NCBI RefSeq assembly: GCF_019733395.1
Contig: NZ_JAIHOO010000001.1
Location: forward strand, 5,061,006-5,125,005
DNA: 64,000 nucleotides
DNA from: Lysobacter sp. BMK333-48F3
Lineage (GTDB): Bacteria > Pseudomonadota > Gammaproteobacteria > Xanthomonadales > Xanthomonadaceae
Reading direction: 5' to 3'
Shown here piece after piece: positions 39,874 through 49,845 of the stretch. Each line of letters opens with the position of its first letter. The first letter of the stretch is position 1. Made by a program: the position numbers and the translations under genes. Below the pieces are notes generated by a model. It searched no databases. It was not told where the DNA came from and worked only from the letters and a program-made list of their open reading frames with translations.

Positions 39874-40611
39874 TCAGAAACGCGCGCGCAGGTCGTCCAG
39901 CACCGGCACCAGCGCGAGCAGGCACAGCAAGGCCGCCAGCGGCACGATGGCGACGAAGCCGAGCCGGGCGAAGCCCAGCGCGCCGAGCACGCCGCCGAGG
40001 AAGAACAACCCGACCAGCCGCGCCAGCAGGCGCAACCGGGCCCGGTCCGCGCGCACCGGCGGCGCGGCCTCGCGGCGGTTCCAATAGGCGGATTTGCCCA
40101 GCTCGATGCCGAGGTCGGTGATCAGGCCGGTGACGTGGGTGGTGCGGATTTCCGCGCGCGAGAGCTTGGTGATCATCGCGTTCTGCAGCCCCATCACGAA
40201 GCACAACAACGCCGCGGTCGCCGAAACGAACAGCCATTGGGTGGCCTGCAAACGGCTGCCGGCGATACCGAACGCCAGCAACAGCCCGGCTTCGGCCATC
40301 AGCGGCAGCGCGTACTCGCTGTGCAGGCCGCGCCGGCGCCCCCAGTGGATCAGCATCGCCGAGCAGGCGGCGCCGGCGAGGAACGCCAGCACCGTGGCCA
40401 AACCGCCCGCCACCACCGCGTAGCGGCCCAGGGCGAGATCGTCGGCCATGCCCGAGACGATTCCGGTCATGTGCGAGGTGTACTGCTGCACGGCGAGAAA
40501 CCCGCCGGCATTGACCGCGCCGGCGACGAAAGCCAGATACGCGGCCAGTTGCCGATCGGCGCCAGGCTGGCGGGTGCGGCCGGTCAGGCCGCGCAGATAA
40601 GCCACAGGCAT
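39874..40611 (-). CDS. YoaK family (DUF1275) membrane protein
   Basis: A 245-residue protein with about six membrane helices. Motifs typical of DUF1275 are AAYLAFVAGAVNAGGFLAVQ, the TSHMTGIVSGMADDLALG stretch, VMGLQNAMITKLSRAEIRTT and HVTGLITDLGIELGK. The role of the family is unknown. ATG 40611 matches the family start. It is 120 bp beyond the TetR promoter, in the same direction, but probably a separate unit. Confidence 0.88.
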   Translation of the reverse strand: MPVAYLRGLTGRTRQPGADRQLAAYLAFVAGAVNAGGFLAVQQYTSHMTGIVSGMADDLALGRYAVVAGGLATVLAFLAGAACSAMLIHWGRRRGLHSEYALPLMAEAGLLLAFGIAGSRLQATQWLFVSATAALLCFVMGLQNAMITKLSRAEIRTTHVTGLITDLGIELGKSAYWNRREAAPPVRADRARLRLLARLVGLFFLGGVLGALGFARLGFVAIVPLAALLCLLALVPVLDDLRARF

Positions 40612-40903
40612 TGCGCCCCCGAATCGAACGCGCCGACGGATCGCGACGCGACGATTATCGCGCGCCGGGCTTTCGATGAAATCCGCTCCCTCGCCGCCGC
40701 GCACGCAATGCCGGGCTCAGGAGCAAGCGCAGGGGACTGCCCGTCCGCTGGGATGCGGACGACGCGAGCCTGTCTGGAAGACGCGAACGGCCGCGGACCG
40801 GACTGGACGTCGGCTCCGCCTTATCGCGAAAGGGTGAAGTCAGCGAGCACTTGGGGCGGTGAGATTCGACGCATCACCCAAGCCGTTGATCCGCAACATC
40901 GAA

Positions 40904-40980
40904 TGGTCGGGACGGCCGGATTCGAACCGACGACCCTCTGCCCCCCAGGCAGATGCGCTACCAGGCTGCGCTACGCCCCG
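40904..40980 (-). tRNA. tRNA-Pro (GGG)
   Basis: A 77-nt cloverleaf on the minus strand: acceptor CGGGGCG with CGTCCCG, D-arm GCGCAGCCTGGTAGCGC, anticodon arm TCTGC-CTGGGGG-GCAGA giving anticodon GGG, T-arm TCGGTTCGAATCCGG, encoded CCA. It lies downstream of merR on the same strand with a repeat between. Confidence 0.97.
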
Positions 40981-41037
40981 ACGTGTGTTGCGATGTTCCG
41001 CTCGTGGCGAGCGGGGCGGCAAGTATAGCCGCTGGAG

Positions 41038-41124
41038 CCGGGAATGGGGAATCGGGAATGGAGAATCGGCAAAGCTCTGCAGCCGTCGGCTCCCTATTCC
41101 CCATTCTCCATTCCCGATTCCCGG
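41038..41124. repeat. GGGAATC-type inverted repeat after merR
   Basis: The left arm is CCGGGAATGGGGAATCGGGA with ATGGAGAATCGG, and the right arm TCCCTATTCCCCATTCTCCA with TTCCCGATTCCCGG. The arms are near-perfect complements with a spacer of about 20 bp. The element ends three bases before the merR stop codon region and could serve as the terminator of the translation operon. Confidence 0.9.
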
Positions 41125-41127
41125 CCT

Positions 41128-41484
41128 TCAGCGCCTGAGCAGCTGCAAAACCTCTTCCAGCTCCATCCGCACCTGCTTGACGATCTGCGAGCTCAGCGCC
41201 GATTCGTCCTTGGCCGCCTCGCCTTCCAGGCGCAGGCGCGCGCCGCCGATGGTGTAGCCCTGTTCGTACAGCAGGCCGCGGATCTGCCGCACCATCAGCA
41301 CCTCGTGGCGCTGGTAGTAACGGCGGTTACCGCGGCGCTTGACCGGGTTGAGGGTCGGGAACTCGGTTTCCCAGTAACGCAGCACGTGCGGCTTGACGTC
41401 GCACAGCTCGCTGACTTCGCCGATGGTGAAGTAGCGCTTCGCCGGAATCGGCGGCAGTTCGCGATTGCTGCCCGGGTCAAGCAT
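41128..41484 (-). CDS. MerR-family regulator
   Basis: A 118-residue protein with the MerR helix-turn-helix ([21 protein letters not shown]) and wing ([20 protein letters not shown]), and a short C-terminal helix with no cysteine or ligand-binding domain. This small MerR type is habitually the neighbour of ihfA. It overlaps ihfA by eight bases. Targets unknown. Confidence 0.9.
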   Translation of the reverse strand: MLDPGSNRELPPIPAKRYFTIGEVSELCDVKPHVLRYWETEFPTLNPVKRRGNRRYYQRHEVLMVRQIRGLLYEQGYTIGGARLRLEGEAAKDESALSSQIVKQVRMELEEVLQLLRR

Positions 41485-41779
41485 GCTCCCCTCCGCTGTA
41501 CGCCTCGACGCGTTCCTTCAGCTTCTGGCCGGGACGGAAGGTCACCACCGTCCGCGCCGAAATCGGGATCTCTTCGCCGGTCTTCGGATTGCGCCCCGGC
41601 CGCTGGTTTTTGCGACGCAGATCGAAATTGCCGAAGCCCGACAGCTTGACCTGGCGGCCCTGCTCCAACGCTTCGCGCAACGCGTCGAAGAACGCGTCGA
41701 CGAATTCCTTGGCCTCGCGCTTGTTCAGTCCGACTTCGTCGAACAACCGCTCCGCCATTTCCGCTTTGGTAAGTGCCAT
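41477..41779 (-). CDS. ihfA: Integration host factor subunit alpha
   Basis: A 100-residue DNA-bending protein: [60 protein letters not shown] and the beta-arm [20 protein letters not shown]. It pairs with IhfB. It lies downstream of pheT as in most gammaproteobacteria and overlaps the merR gene. Confidence 0.97.
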   Translation of the reverse strand: MALTKAEMAERLFDEVGLNKREAKEFVDAFFDALREALEQGRQVKLSGFGNFDLRRKNQRPGRNPKTGEEIPISARTVVTFRPGQKLKERVEAYSGGEHA

Positions 41780-41824
41780 TGTGTCCTCTGCGCGGCGCCC
41801 GGGACGGGACGCCGATCGAATCGC

Positions 41825-44224
41825 TCAGGCGCGCAGTTTCGCGCCGTGTTCGCGCTCGACCGCTGCGGTGACTTCGGCCACCACCGCGTCGACCTCCCGA
41901 TCAGTCAGGGTGCGCGATTCATCCTGCAGAATCAAGCCCATAGCGAGACTCTTGAATCCGGTTTCCACGCCCTTGCCCTGGTAACGATCGAACAGGACCA
42001 ATTCCCGCAGGCTGGGGCCCGCGGCGGCCCGGACGGTCGCCTGAACGGCGCCCCAGGCGACGTTGTCGGCGACGATGAACGCGCGGTCGCGACGCACCGA
42101 GGGGAAGCGCGACAGGCCGCCGGCGCGCGGCAGGGCGCGCTCGGCCAGCGGGGCCAGGTCGAGTTCGAAGGCGATCACGTCCTGGTCCAGGTCCAGGGCG
42201 CGCTGCAGGCGCGGGTGCAGCTGGCCGATCCAGCCCAGCCGGCGCTGCTGGCCGCCGTCGACCCGCCACACGTCGGCCGAACGGCCCGGATGGGCCCAGG
42301 CCGGCTGGCTCGGGCGGTACTCCAGGACCGCGCCGGCGCAGGCGGCCAGGCTGTCGAGGTCGCCGCGCAGGTCGTGGAAGCCGACCGCGCGCGCCGGCAG
42401 CGCCCACTGCTCGGCGTTGGCGCTGCCGCAGACCGCGGCGGCCACGCGCTGGGTCTCGACCGGGGCCGCGGCGGCGTCGCCGGCATGGAACACATTGCCC
42501 AGCTCGAACAGGCGCACCCGGCCCTGCTGACGGGCGGCATTGCGCGCCAGCGCCGCGACCAGGCCCGGCAGCAGCGAGGTGCGCATCACCCCGAGCTCGG
42601 CGCTGAGCGGGTTGGCCAACGGCACCGAACCGGCCCCGGCCTGCCACAGGTCCAGCCAGGCGGCGTCGACGAAGGCGTAGTTGATCGCCTCCAGGCAGTC
42701 GCGCGCGGCCAACTGGCGGCGCACGGTGACCGTGTCGACCCGGCCTTCGCTGGGCGCGACCAGGCGCGCGGCGCCGCCCGGTAGGGTGGTCGGGATCGCG
42801 TCGTAGCCGTGGATGCGGGCGATCTCTTCGATCAGGTCCTCTTCGATCGCGATGTCGAAACGGCGGCTGGGCGGGGTCACCCGCCAGCCGTCTTCGCTGC
42901 GTTCGAGCTTCAGGCCGAGCGCGCCGAGAATGCGTTCGACCTCGGCGTCGGCGACGCTCAGGCCCAGCACCCGCGCCAGGCGGGCGCGGCGCAGGGCGAC
43001 CGGACGCGGCTGCGGCAGGTGGTCCGGCAAGGCCGACTCGACCACCGGGCCGGGCACGCCGCCGGCGATGTCGAGGATCAGCCGGGTCGCGTACTCGACC
43101 GCGGTGCGCGGCAGCTCGGGATCGACGCCGCGTTCGAAACGGTGGCCGGCGTCGGTGTGCAGGCCGAGCTTGCGGCCGCGGCCGATGATCGCCGCCGGGG
43201 CGAAGTGCGCGGCTTCGAGGAACACGTTGCGGGTGGCGTCGGTGACCCGCGTGTCGTAGCCGCCCATGATGCCGCCGAGCGCGATCACCCGCTGCGCGTC
43301 GCCGCTGCCGTCGACGATCGCCAGGAACTGCTCGTCCAGCGCCACGTCCTGGCCGTTGAGCAGCTTGGTCGTTTCGCCGGCGCGGGCACGGCGCACGCCG
43401 ACCGGGCCCTGCAGCGTGTCGCGGTCGAAGGCGTGCATGGGCTGGCCGATCTCGAGCATCACGTACTGGGTGACGTCGACCAGCAGCGAGACCGGACGCA
43501 CGCCGCTGCGGCGCAGCCGCTCGGCCATCCACACCGGGGTCGGCGCACTGGCGTCGACGCCTTCGATCACCCGGCCGCAGTAGCGCGGCGCGTCGGCGCC
43601 GGCGTCGAGTTCGACCGCCAGGGTTTCGGCGCTGGCCGCCGGCACCGCGGCGATCTGCGACGAAGCGACATTGGCGCCGGTCGCGGCGGCGACATCGTAG
43701 GCGATGCCGCGCACGCTGAAGCAGTCGGCGCGGTTCGGGGTCAGCTTGATCTCGATGCTGGCGTCGGGCAGGCCCAGGTAGTCCGCCAGCGGCGTGCCGA
43801 CCGGCGCGTCGGCCGGCAGTTCGAGCAGGCCGGAGGCGTCCGGATCCACGCCCAGTTCCTTGGCCGAGCAGAGCATGCCGAAGGACTCGACCCCGCGCAG
43901 CTTGGCTGCCTTGATCGCGATCCCGCCCGGCAGTTGGGCGCCGACCGTGGCCAGCGGCGCGATCAGCCCGGCGCGCGCGTTCGGCGCGCCGCAGACGATC
44001 TGCACCGTGCCCTGCCCGGTCTCGACCTGGCACACCTGCAGGCGGTCGGCCTCCGGGTGCCGTTCGGCGGAGACGATGCGGGCCACGACCACGCCCTGCA
44101 GGGACTCGCCGAGCGCGACGACTTCTTCGACTTCCAGCCCGATCGCGGTCAGCGTCGCGGCGAGCCGCTCGCGCGAAACGGAGGTCGGGACATGCTGGCG
44201 CAGCCAGTTTTCGCTGAATTTCAT
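41825..44224 (-). CDS. pheT: Phenylalanine--tRNA ligase beta subunit
   Basis: A 799-residue protein, the normal length. It has the start MKFSENWLRQHVPT, the tRNA-binding domain (AERHPEADRLQVCQVETGQG), KLRGVESFGMLCSAKELGV, the B3/B4 editing domain, a B5 domain and the C-terminal FDX-ACB anticodon-binding domain (LSRFPSVRRDRAFIVADNVAW to LTDREVDAVVAEVTAAV). It forms an alpha2-beta2 enzyme with PheS. The true start is 44224; the frame runs on into a repeat element that separates it from pheS. Confidence 0.97.
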   Translation of the reverse strand: MKFSENWLRQHVPTSVSRERLAATLTAIGLEVEEVVALGESLQGVVVARIVSAERHPEADRLQVCQVETGQGTVQIVCGAPNARAGLIAPLATVGAQLPGGIAIKAAKLRGVESFGMLCSAKELGVDPDASGLLELPADAPVGTPLADYLGLPDASIEIKLTPNRADCFSVRGIAYDVAAATGANVASSQIAAVPAASAETLAVELDAGADAPRYCGRVIEGVDASAPTPVWMAERLRRSGVRPVSLLVDVTQYVMLEIGQPMHAFDRDTLQGPVGVRRARAGETTKLLNGQDVALDEQFLAIVDGSGDAQRVIALGGIMGGYDTRVTDATRNVFLEAAHFAPAAIIGRGRKLGLHTDAGHRFERGVDPELPRTAVEYATRLILDIAGGVPGPVVESALPDHLPQPRPVALRRARLARVLGLSVADAEVERILGALGLKLERSEDGWRVTPPSRRFDIAIEEDLIEEIARIHGYDAIPTTLPGGAARLVAPSEGRVDTVTVRRQLAARDCLEAINYAFVDAAWLDLWQAGAGSVPLANPLSAELGVMRTSLLPGLVAALARNAARQQGRVRLFELGNVFHAGDAAAAPVETQRVAAAVCGSANAEQWALPARAVGFHDLRGDLDSLAACAGAVLEYRPSQPAWAHPGRSADVWRVDGGQQRRLGWIGQLHPRLQRALDLDQDVIAFELDLAPLAERALPRAGGLSRFPSVRRDRAFIVADNVAWGAVQATVRAAAGPSLRELVLFDRYQGKGVETGFKSLAMGLILQDESRTLTDREVDAVVAEVTAAVEREHGAKLRA

Positions 44225-44229
44225 GGGAG

Positions 44230-44345
44230 CCGGGAATGGGGAATGGGGAATAGGGAATCGGACGGCGCAACGCGGGGGCGGGAGGGGCAACGAGAATCGC
44301 AGCTCTTGCTCTTACGATTCCCTATTCCCCATTCCCGATTCCCGC
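44230..44345. repeat. GGGAATC-type inverted repeat filling the pheS-pheT gap
   Basis: The left arm (44230-44261) is CCGGGAATGGGGAATGGGGA with ATAGGGAATCGG; the right arm (44315-44345) is CGATTCCCTATTCCCCATTC with CCGATTCCCG; the spacer is about 53 bp. It occupies nearly all of the 122 bp between the two subunit genes, which in most bacteria are a few bases apart. Confidence 0.9.
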
Positions 44346-44346
44346 C

Positions 44347-45802
<1,456 letters not shown>

Positions 45803-45853
45803 CGACCGCTCCGTTGAAATCCGACCGCCGTTGTTCGCGGCCCAGAAACGACA

Positions 45854-45881
45854 ATGGGGAAGGACTTGCGCCCTTCCCCAT
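45854..45881 (-). terminator. Hairpin after rplT, possible terminator
   Basis: A perfect 10-bp stem ATGGGGAAGG/CCTTCCCCAT with an 8-nt loop, followed on the minus strand by TGTCGTTTC. It could end or attenuate transcription between rplT and the downstream genes; the T tract is weak. Confidence 0.5.
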
Positions 45882-45942
45882 GCCTTAGGTTCCCCGTGAA
45901 AAGTCCGCACATGGAAGCGCGGGCTTTGCGGAGGGATCCGCC

Positions 45943-46302
45943 TTAAGCCGCGAGCGCGCTCTTCGCCTTTTCCGCCAGCGCCGCAAAACCCTTCGCGTCG
46001 TGCACGGCGATGTCGGCCAGCACCTTACGGTCGAGGGTGATGCCGGCCTTCAGCAGGCCGTTGATGAAACGGCTGTAGCTCAGGCCGTTGATGCGGGCCG
46101 CCGCGTTGATGCGGGTGATCCACAGCGAACGGAAATTGCGCTTCTTCTGCTTACGACCGATGTAGGCGTACTGCAGGGCCTTCGTCACCGCCTGCTTGGC
46201 GACGCGGAAGACCTTGCGGCGGGCGTTGTAGTAGCCCTTGGCCTGCTTCAGGATTTTCTTGTGACGGCGACGCGCCGTTACACCACGCTTAACTCGTGCC
46301 AT
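45943..46302 (-). CDS. rplT: 50S ribosomal protein L20
   Basis: A 119-residue L20 with [59 protein letters not shown] and [24 protein letters not shown] C-terminal half. It is essential for early 50S assembly and in other bacteria represses its own operon. Twelve bp after rpmI. Confidence 0.98.
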   Translation of the reverse strand: MARVKRGVTARRRHKKILKQAKGYYNARRKVFRVAKQAVTKALQYAYIGRKQKKRNFRSLWITRINAAARINGLSYSRFINGLLKAGITLDRKVLADIAVHDAKGFAALAEKAKSALAA

Positions 46303-46314
46303 TTTTCAGTCTCC

Positions 46315-46512
46315 TCACAAATACGGAAGCATGCGGTCCAGACGGCCGGCGTCCTCGGCGCGAACATGGTTCGTCTGCCGCAGGTTGCGCTTCCGCTTGG
46401 TCGCTTTCTTGGTGAGGATGTGGCTCTTGTTGGCGTGGCCGCACTTGTACTTGCCGGAAGCGGTCTTCCGGAAGCGCTTGGCCGCCGCCCGATTGGTCTT
46501 GATCTTGGGCAT
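46315..46512 (-). CDS. rpmI: 50S ribosomal protein L35
   Basis: A 65-residue basic protein: [40 protein letters not shown], then [20 protein letters not shown]. It has a GAAAGGA ribosome site. It has its own likely promoter in the 289-bp gap after infC. Confidence 0.98.
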   Translation of the reverse strand: MPKIKTNRAAAKRFRKTASGKYKCGHANKSHILTKKATKRKRNLRQTNHVRAEDAGRLDRMLPYL

Positions 46513-46685
46513 TGCGATGTCCTTTCGGAGGTTTATGTCACTGGCCTGGGCGGTGGCCTGCGGCGCTGACGCGCCCTGCCACTCTTTCCGTCCTGCCCTT
46601 GCCGGCTTGTAAGTCGTTGATCTGAAACGAATCTACGACAGGTCCGTGAACTTGCATACAACAAACCCGGCGAACCGGGCCGCAT

Positions 46686-46714
46686 AGTATGCGGCCTGGG
46701 CGCCGGGCTTGCAA
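46686..46714 (-). promoter_or_regulatory. Candidate internal promoter for rpmI-rplT with overlapping palindrome
   Basis: TTGCAA (46709-46714), a 17-bp spacer and CATACT (46686-46691). A perfect 8-bp palindrome, GGCCGCAT-ACT-ATGCGGCC in minus reading (46678-46696), overlaps the -10. Directly downstream CCCGG-TTCG-CCGGG (46666-46679) would form a UUCG-capped hairpin at the 5' end of the transcript, followed by TTTGTTG. Confidence 0.55.
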
Positions 46715-46801
46715 ATATATCGAAGGAAATCAGTCGATTGGCGCCGCCGCCAGGGTCCCGGCGGCGCGCTGCGGGCCGCCCCGGAGGCCGGGGCCGGCCG
46801 C

Positions 46802-47326
46802 TTACTGCTTCTTCTTCGGCGCGATCATCATGACCATCTGCCGCCCTTCCAGGCGCGGACGCGATTCGATCACGATGTCTTCGCCCAGGTCGGCCTCGAT
46901 CCGCGCCGCCATCTCGCGACCGAGCTCCTGGTGGCTCATTTCGCGGCCGCGGAAGCGGATGTTGACCTTGACCTTGTCGCCCTCTTCCAGGAAGCGGCGC
47001 ATGTTGCGCAGCTTGATCTGGTAGTCGCCCTCGTCGGTGACGGGGCGGAACTTGAGCTCCTTGATCTCGACCTGCTTCTGCTTCTTCTTGGCCTCGTTGG
47101 CCTTTTTCTGCTGCTCGAAGCGGAATTTGCCGAAATCCATGATCTTGCAGACCGGCGGATCGGCATTCGGCTGGATTTCGACCAGATCCAGGTCTTCCTC
47201 TTCGGCCATGCGCAGCGCTTCGTCGCGCGTGAGCACGCCGATCATTTCGCCATCGCTGCCGATCACGCGCACGCGCGGTACGCGGATTTCCTGGTTCTTT
47301 CGATTCGGCTTCTCGGGGGTACTGAT
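46802..47326 (-). CDS. infC: Translation initiation factor IF-3
   Basis: A 174-residue IF-3 with [20 protein letters not shown] at the N-terminal domain, the linker [20 protein letters not shown], and the C-domain from [20 protein letters not shown] to [14 protein letters not shown]. No ATG, GTG or TTG fits the family N-terminus. The only in-frame codon in place is ATC at 47326, with GGAG spaced nine bases upstream, giving [10 protein letters not shown], read as Met. A rare start codon is the known basis of IF-3 autoregulation (AUU in E. coli). thrS ends 71 bp upstream. Confidence 0.95.
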   Translation of the reverse strand: MSTPEKPNRKNQEIRVPRVRVIGSDGEMIGVLTRDEALRMAEEEDLDLVEIQPNADPPVCKIMDFGKFRFEQQKKANEAKKKQKQVEIKELKFRPVTDEGDYQIKLRNMRRFLEEGDKVKVNIRFRGREMSHQELGREMAARIEADLGEDIVIESRPRLEGRQMVMMIAPKKKQ

Positions 47327-47397
47327 TGTTGGATCTCCAAGGTGGTTCAGGCCGTCCCGGACGGCGCCGGGACGGGGTCTGTTGCGGGCTGCGCGGT

Positions 47398-49299
47398 TTA
47401 GCCGGCCGCTTCGCCATTCAAACGCGAGGCGAACTCGGCGACGGTCATCGTCCCCAGGTCTTCCCCTGCCCGCGTGCGCACCGCAACCAGGCCATTTTCC
47501 TTCTCGCGGTCGCCGGCCACAAGCAGGTACGGCACGCGGTCCAGCGTGTGCTCGCGAATCTTACGGCCGATTTTTTCGTTGCGCAAATCGGCCTCGACCC
47601 GGAACCCTTGATTTGCAAGGAGTTTCCGGACATCGGCCACATAATCGGCCTGGGCGTCGGTGATGTTCATGACCGCGGCCTGGACCGGGGCCAGCCAGGC
47701 CGGGAACTGGCCGGCGTGGTGCTCGATCAGGATCCCGATGAAGCGCTCCATCGAGCCGACGATGGCCCGGTGCAGCATGACCGGGGTCCGCCGCTGGCTG
47801 TTCTCGTCGACGTACTCGGCGCCGAGCCGGCCCGGCATCATGAAGTCGACCTGCATGGTGCCCAGCTGCCAGGTGCGGCCGATCGCGTCCTTGAGGTGGT
47901 ACTCGATCTTGGGGCCGTAGAAGGCGCCCTCGCCCGGCAGCTCCTGCCATTCCACCCCGCAGGCCGACAGGGCGCTGCGCAGGGCGGCCTCGGCCTTGTC
48001 CCAGGTGGCGTCGTCGCCCAGGCGCGACTCGGGACGCAGGGCGATCTTGATCTGGATGTCGTCGAAGCCGAAGTCGCCGTAGACCGCCAGCGCCTGCCGG
48101 TGGAAGGCGGTGACCTCGGACTCGATCTGGTCTTCCAGGCAGAAGATGTGGCCGTCGTCCTGGGTGAAGCCGCGCACGCGCAGGATGCCGTGCAGCGCGC
48201 CGGAGGGCTCGTTGCGGTGGCAGGAGCCGAACTCGCCGTAGCGGATCGGCAGGTCGCGGTAGCTGTGCAGGCCCTGGTTGAACACCTGGACGTGGCCCGG
48301 GCAGTTCATCGGCTTGACCGCGTAGGTGCGCTTCTCCGACTCGGTGAAGAACATGTTCTCCTTGTAGTTGTCCCAGTGGCCGGACTTCTGCCACAGCGAC
48401 ACGTCCAGGATCTGCGGGCAGCGCACTTCGCCGTAGCCGCTGTCGCGGTACACGCGGCGCATGTACTGCTCGACCACCTGCCAGATCGACCAGCCCTTGG
48501 GATGCCAGAACACCAGGCCGGGCGCCTCTTCCTGCAGGTGGAACAGGTCCTGCTGCTTGCCGATCTTGCGGTGGTCGCGCTTCTCGGCCTCCTCGACGCG
48601 CTGGATGTAGGCCGACAGCTGCTTCTTGTCGGCCCAGGCGGTGCCGTAGACGCGCTGCAGCTGCTCGTTCTTGGAGTCGCCGCGCCAGTAAGCGCCGGAA
48701 ATGCGGGTCAGCTTGAAGGCCTTGAGGAAACGCGTGTTCGGCACGTGCGGGCCGCGGCACATGTCGACGTATTCCTCGTGGTAGTACAGGCCCATCGCCT
48801 GTTCGTCGGGCATGTCCTCGACCAGGCGCAGCTTGTAGTCCTCGCCGCGCGACTGGAACACGGCGACGACCTCGTCGCGCGGCGTGACCTTCTTGATCAC
48901 GTCGTAGTCCTTGTCGATCAGCTCGACCATGCGCGCTTCGATCGCGGCCAGGTCCTCGGGGGTGAACGGGCGCTCGTACCAGATGTCGTAGTAGAAGCCC
49001 TCCTCGATCACCGGGCCGATCACCATCTTCGCGCTCGGGTACAGCTGCTTGACCGCGTGGCCGACCAGGTGGGCGCAGGAGTGGCGGATGATCTCGACGC
49101 CTTCGGGATCCTTGGGGGTGATGATGCGCAGCTTGGCGTCGTGGTCGATACGGTCGCTGGCGTCGACCAGCTTGCCGTCGACCTCGCCGGCGACGGTGGC
49201 CTTGGCCAGGCCGGCGCCGATCGAGGCGGCGACCTCCATGACCGAAACGGGGTGGTCGAACTCGCGGCGGCTGCCGTCGGGAAGGGTAATGGCGATCAT
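47398..49299 (-). CDS. thrS: Threonine--tRNA ligase
   Basis: A 633-residue class II synthetase. It has an N-terminal TGS domain ([20 protein letters not shown]), the editing domain with [16 protein letters not shown] and [14 protein letters not shown], the catalytic core with zinc-ligand Cys in [12 protein letters not shown], motif 2 ([19 protein letters not shown]), [10 protein letters not shown], and motif 3 with [20 protein letters not shown], then the anticodon-binding domain. Start ATG 49299. It leads the thrS-infC-rpmI-rplT-pheST-ihfA cluster and is preceded by a long leader that contains a terminator and a Thr-codon-bearing ORF. Confidence 0.98.
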   Translation of the reverse strand: MIAITLPDGSRREFDHPVSVMEVAASIGAGLAKATVAGEVDGKLVDASDRIDHDAKLRIITPKDPEGVEIIRHSCAHLVGHAVKQLYPSAKMVIGPVIEEGFYYDIWYERPFTPEDLAAIEARMVELIDKDYDVIKKVTPRDEVVAVFQSRGEDYKLRLVEDMPDEQAMGLYYHEEYVDMCRGPHVPNTRFLKAFKLTRISGAYWRGDSKNEQLQRVYGTAWADKKQLSAYIQRVEEAEKRDHRKIGKQQDLFHLQEEAPGLVFWHPKGWSIWQVVEQYMRRVYRDSGYGEVRCPQILDVSLWQKSGHWDNYKENMFFTESEKRTYAVKPMNCPGHVQVFNQGLHSYRDLPIRYGEFGSCHRNEPSGALHGILRVRGFTQDDGHIFCLEDQIESEVTAFHRQALAVYGDFGFDDIQIKIALRPESRLGDDATWDKAEAALRSALSACGVEWQELPGEGAFYGPKIEYHLKDAIGRTWQLGTMQVDFMMPGRLGAEYVDENSQRRTPVMLHRAIVGSMERFIGILIEHHAGQFPAWLAPVQAAVMNITDAQADYVADVRKLLANQGFRVEADLRNEKIGRKIREHTLDRVPYLLVAGDREKENGLVAVRTRAGEDLGTMTVAEFASRLNGEAAG

Positions 49300-49446
49300 G
49301 AGTGCGGACTTGGGCAACGGATTCGGTGGCGATGCGGACGGCGGGCGCTGCGGCCTGCGCGCCGACGGGGCGAAGGACGCGGGCGCGGCGCGGGCCGCGG
49401 TCGCAGGGAGGGTACTGCTGGCTCGGCCGGGCAAGGCCCGGACAAG

Positions 49447-49469
49447 AAAAAAGCGCCGCTAGGGCGCCT
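49447..49469 (-). terminator. Intrinsic terminator inside the thrS leader
   Basis: On the minus strand GCGCC-CTAGC-GGCGC, extended by a G-U and an A-U pair, is followed by TTTTTT. It lies about 150 nt before the thrS start. No gene lies upstream on this strand for thousands of bases, so it can only act on the thrS transcript itself: an attenuator position. Confidence 0.7.
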
Positions 49470-49492
49470 GCGTGAGCGGGGCCTGCGCGGGT

Positions 49493-49519
49493 TCAGCGAT
49501 GGGCGCGGGTAGTGTCCAT
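49493..49519 (-). CDS. Putative thrS leader peptide (MDTTRAHR)
   Basis: A nine-codon ORF including the stop: ATG GAC ACT ACC CGC GCC CAT CGC TGA, with two adjacent threonine codons, ending 23 bases before the terminator stem. Its ribosome site is weak (GAG nine bases upstream). By analogy with thrL and other leader peptides, stalling at Thr codons would change folding and prevent termination; this is inference. Confidence 0.4.
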   Translation of the reverse strand: MDTTRAHR

Positions 49520-49599
49520 GTCGCACGCTCGGCCGGCGGGATGCCGCGGGCCACCTGGTTCTCTGGGGGAAGCGGCCGGATGCCGCGTCGCAGGCGCTA

Positions 49600-49628
49600 A
49601 TAGTTGGGGCGCGGCCGGGCCAAGTCAA
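49600..49628 (-). promoter_or_regulatory. Candidate thrS promoter
   Basis: TTGACT (49623-49628), a 17-bp spacer and AACTAT (49600-49605) on the minus strand. Transcription would begin near 49593 and give a leader of about 290 nt before thrS. The -35 box is close to consensus; the -10 is weaker. Confidence 0.6.
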
Positions 49629-49845
49629 CCGTTCGCCGCCGGCGGGACCGCGACGCGGCGCACACGGGAGCCGCGCGGCCTCGGGTACTGTGCGCGATTC
49701 AAGGACGCCATCTGCGTGGGGACGTGATGGAAATCAGGGAAGCCGGCCGCGCCGCGCGCGGCTGCGGAGCGCCGTCGGCAACGTGGTGCGGCGGCGGCCG
49801 GTCCGCCGGCCGGCGCGGGCTCCGGGCCGGCGCCCCGGGCGGCCG
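49629..49845. other. Intergenic region upstream of the ABC exporter
   Basis: The DNA between the thrS promoter and the ABC exporter start is very GC-rich. No small precursor-like ORF with a ribosome site is visible here on the plus strand, and no clear promoter for the exporter was found. Confidence 0.4.

Noticed and set aside
40904..40980. tRNA genes as phage or island attachment sites
   Set aside because: No integrase, no duplicated tRNA 3' end and no foreign-looking gene cluster next to any of the four tRNAs.
49589..49597. A nine-base match (GCGCCTGCG) complementary to the left arm of the thrS leader terminator, as an antiterminator
   Set aside because: It overlaps the predicted transcription start, so much of it would not be transcribed; I did not use it as support for attenuation.
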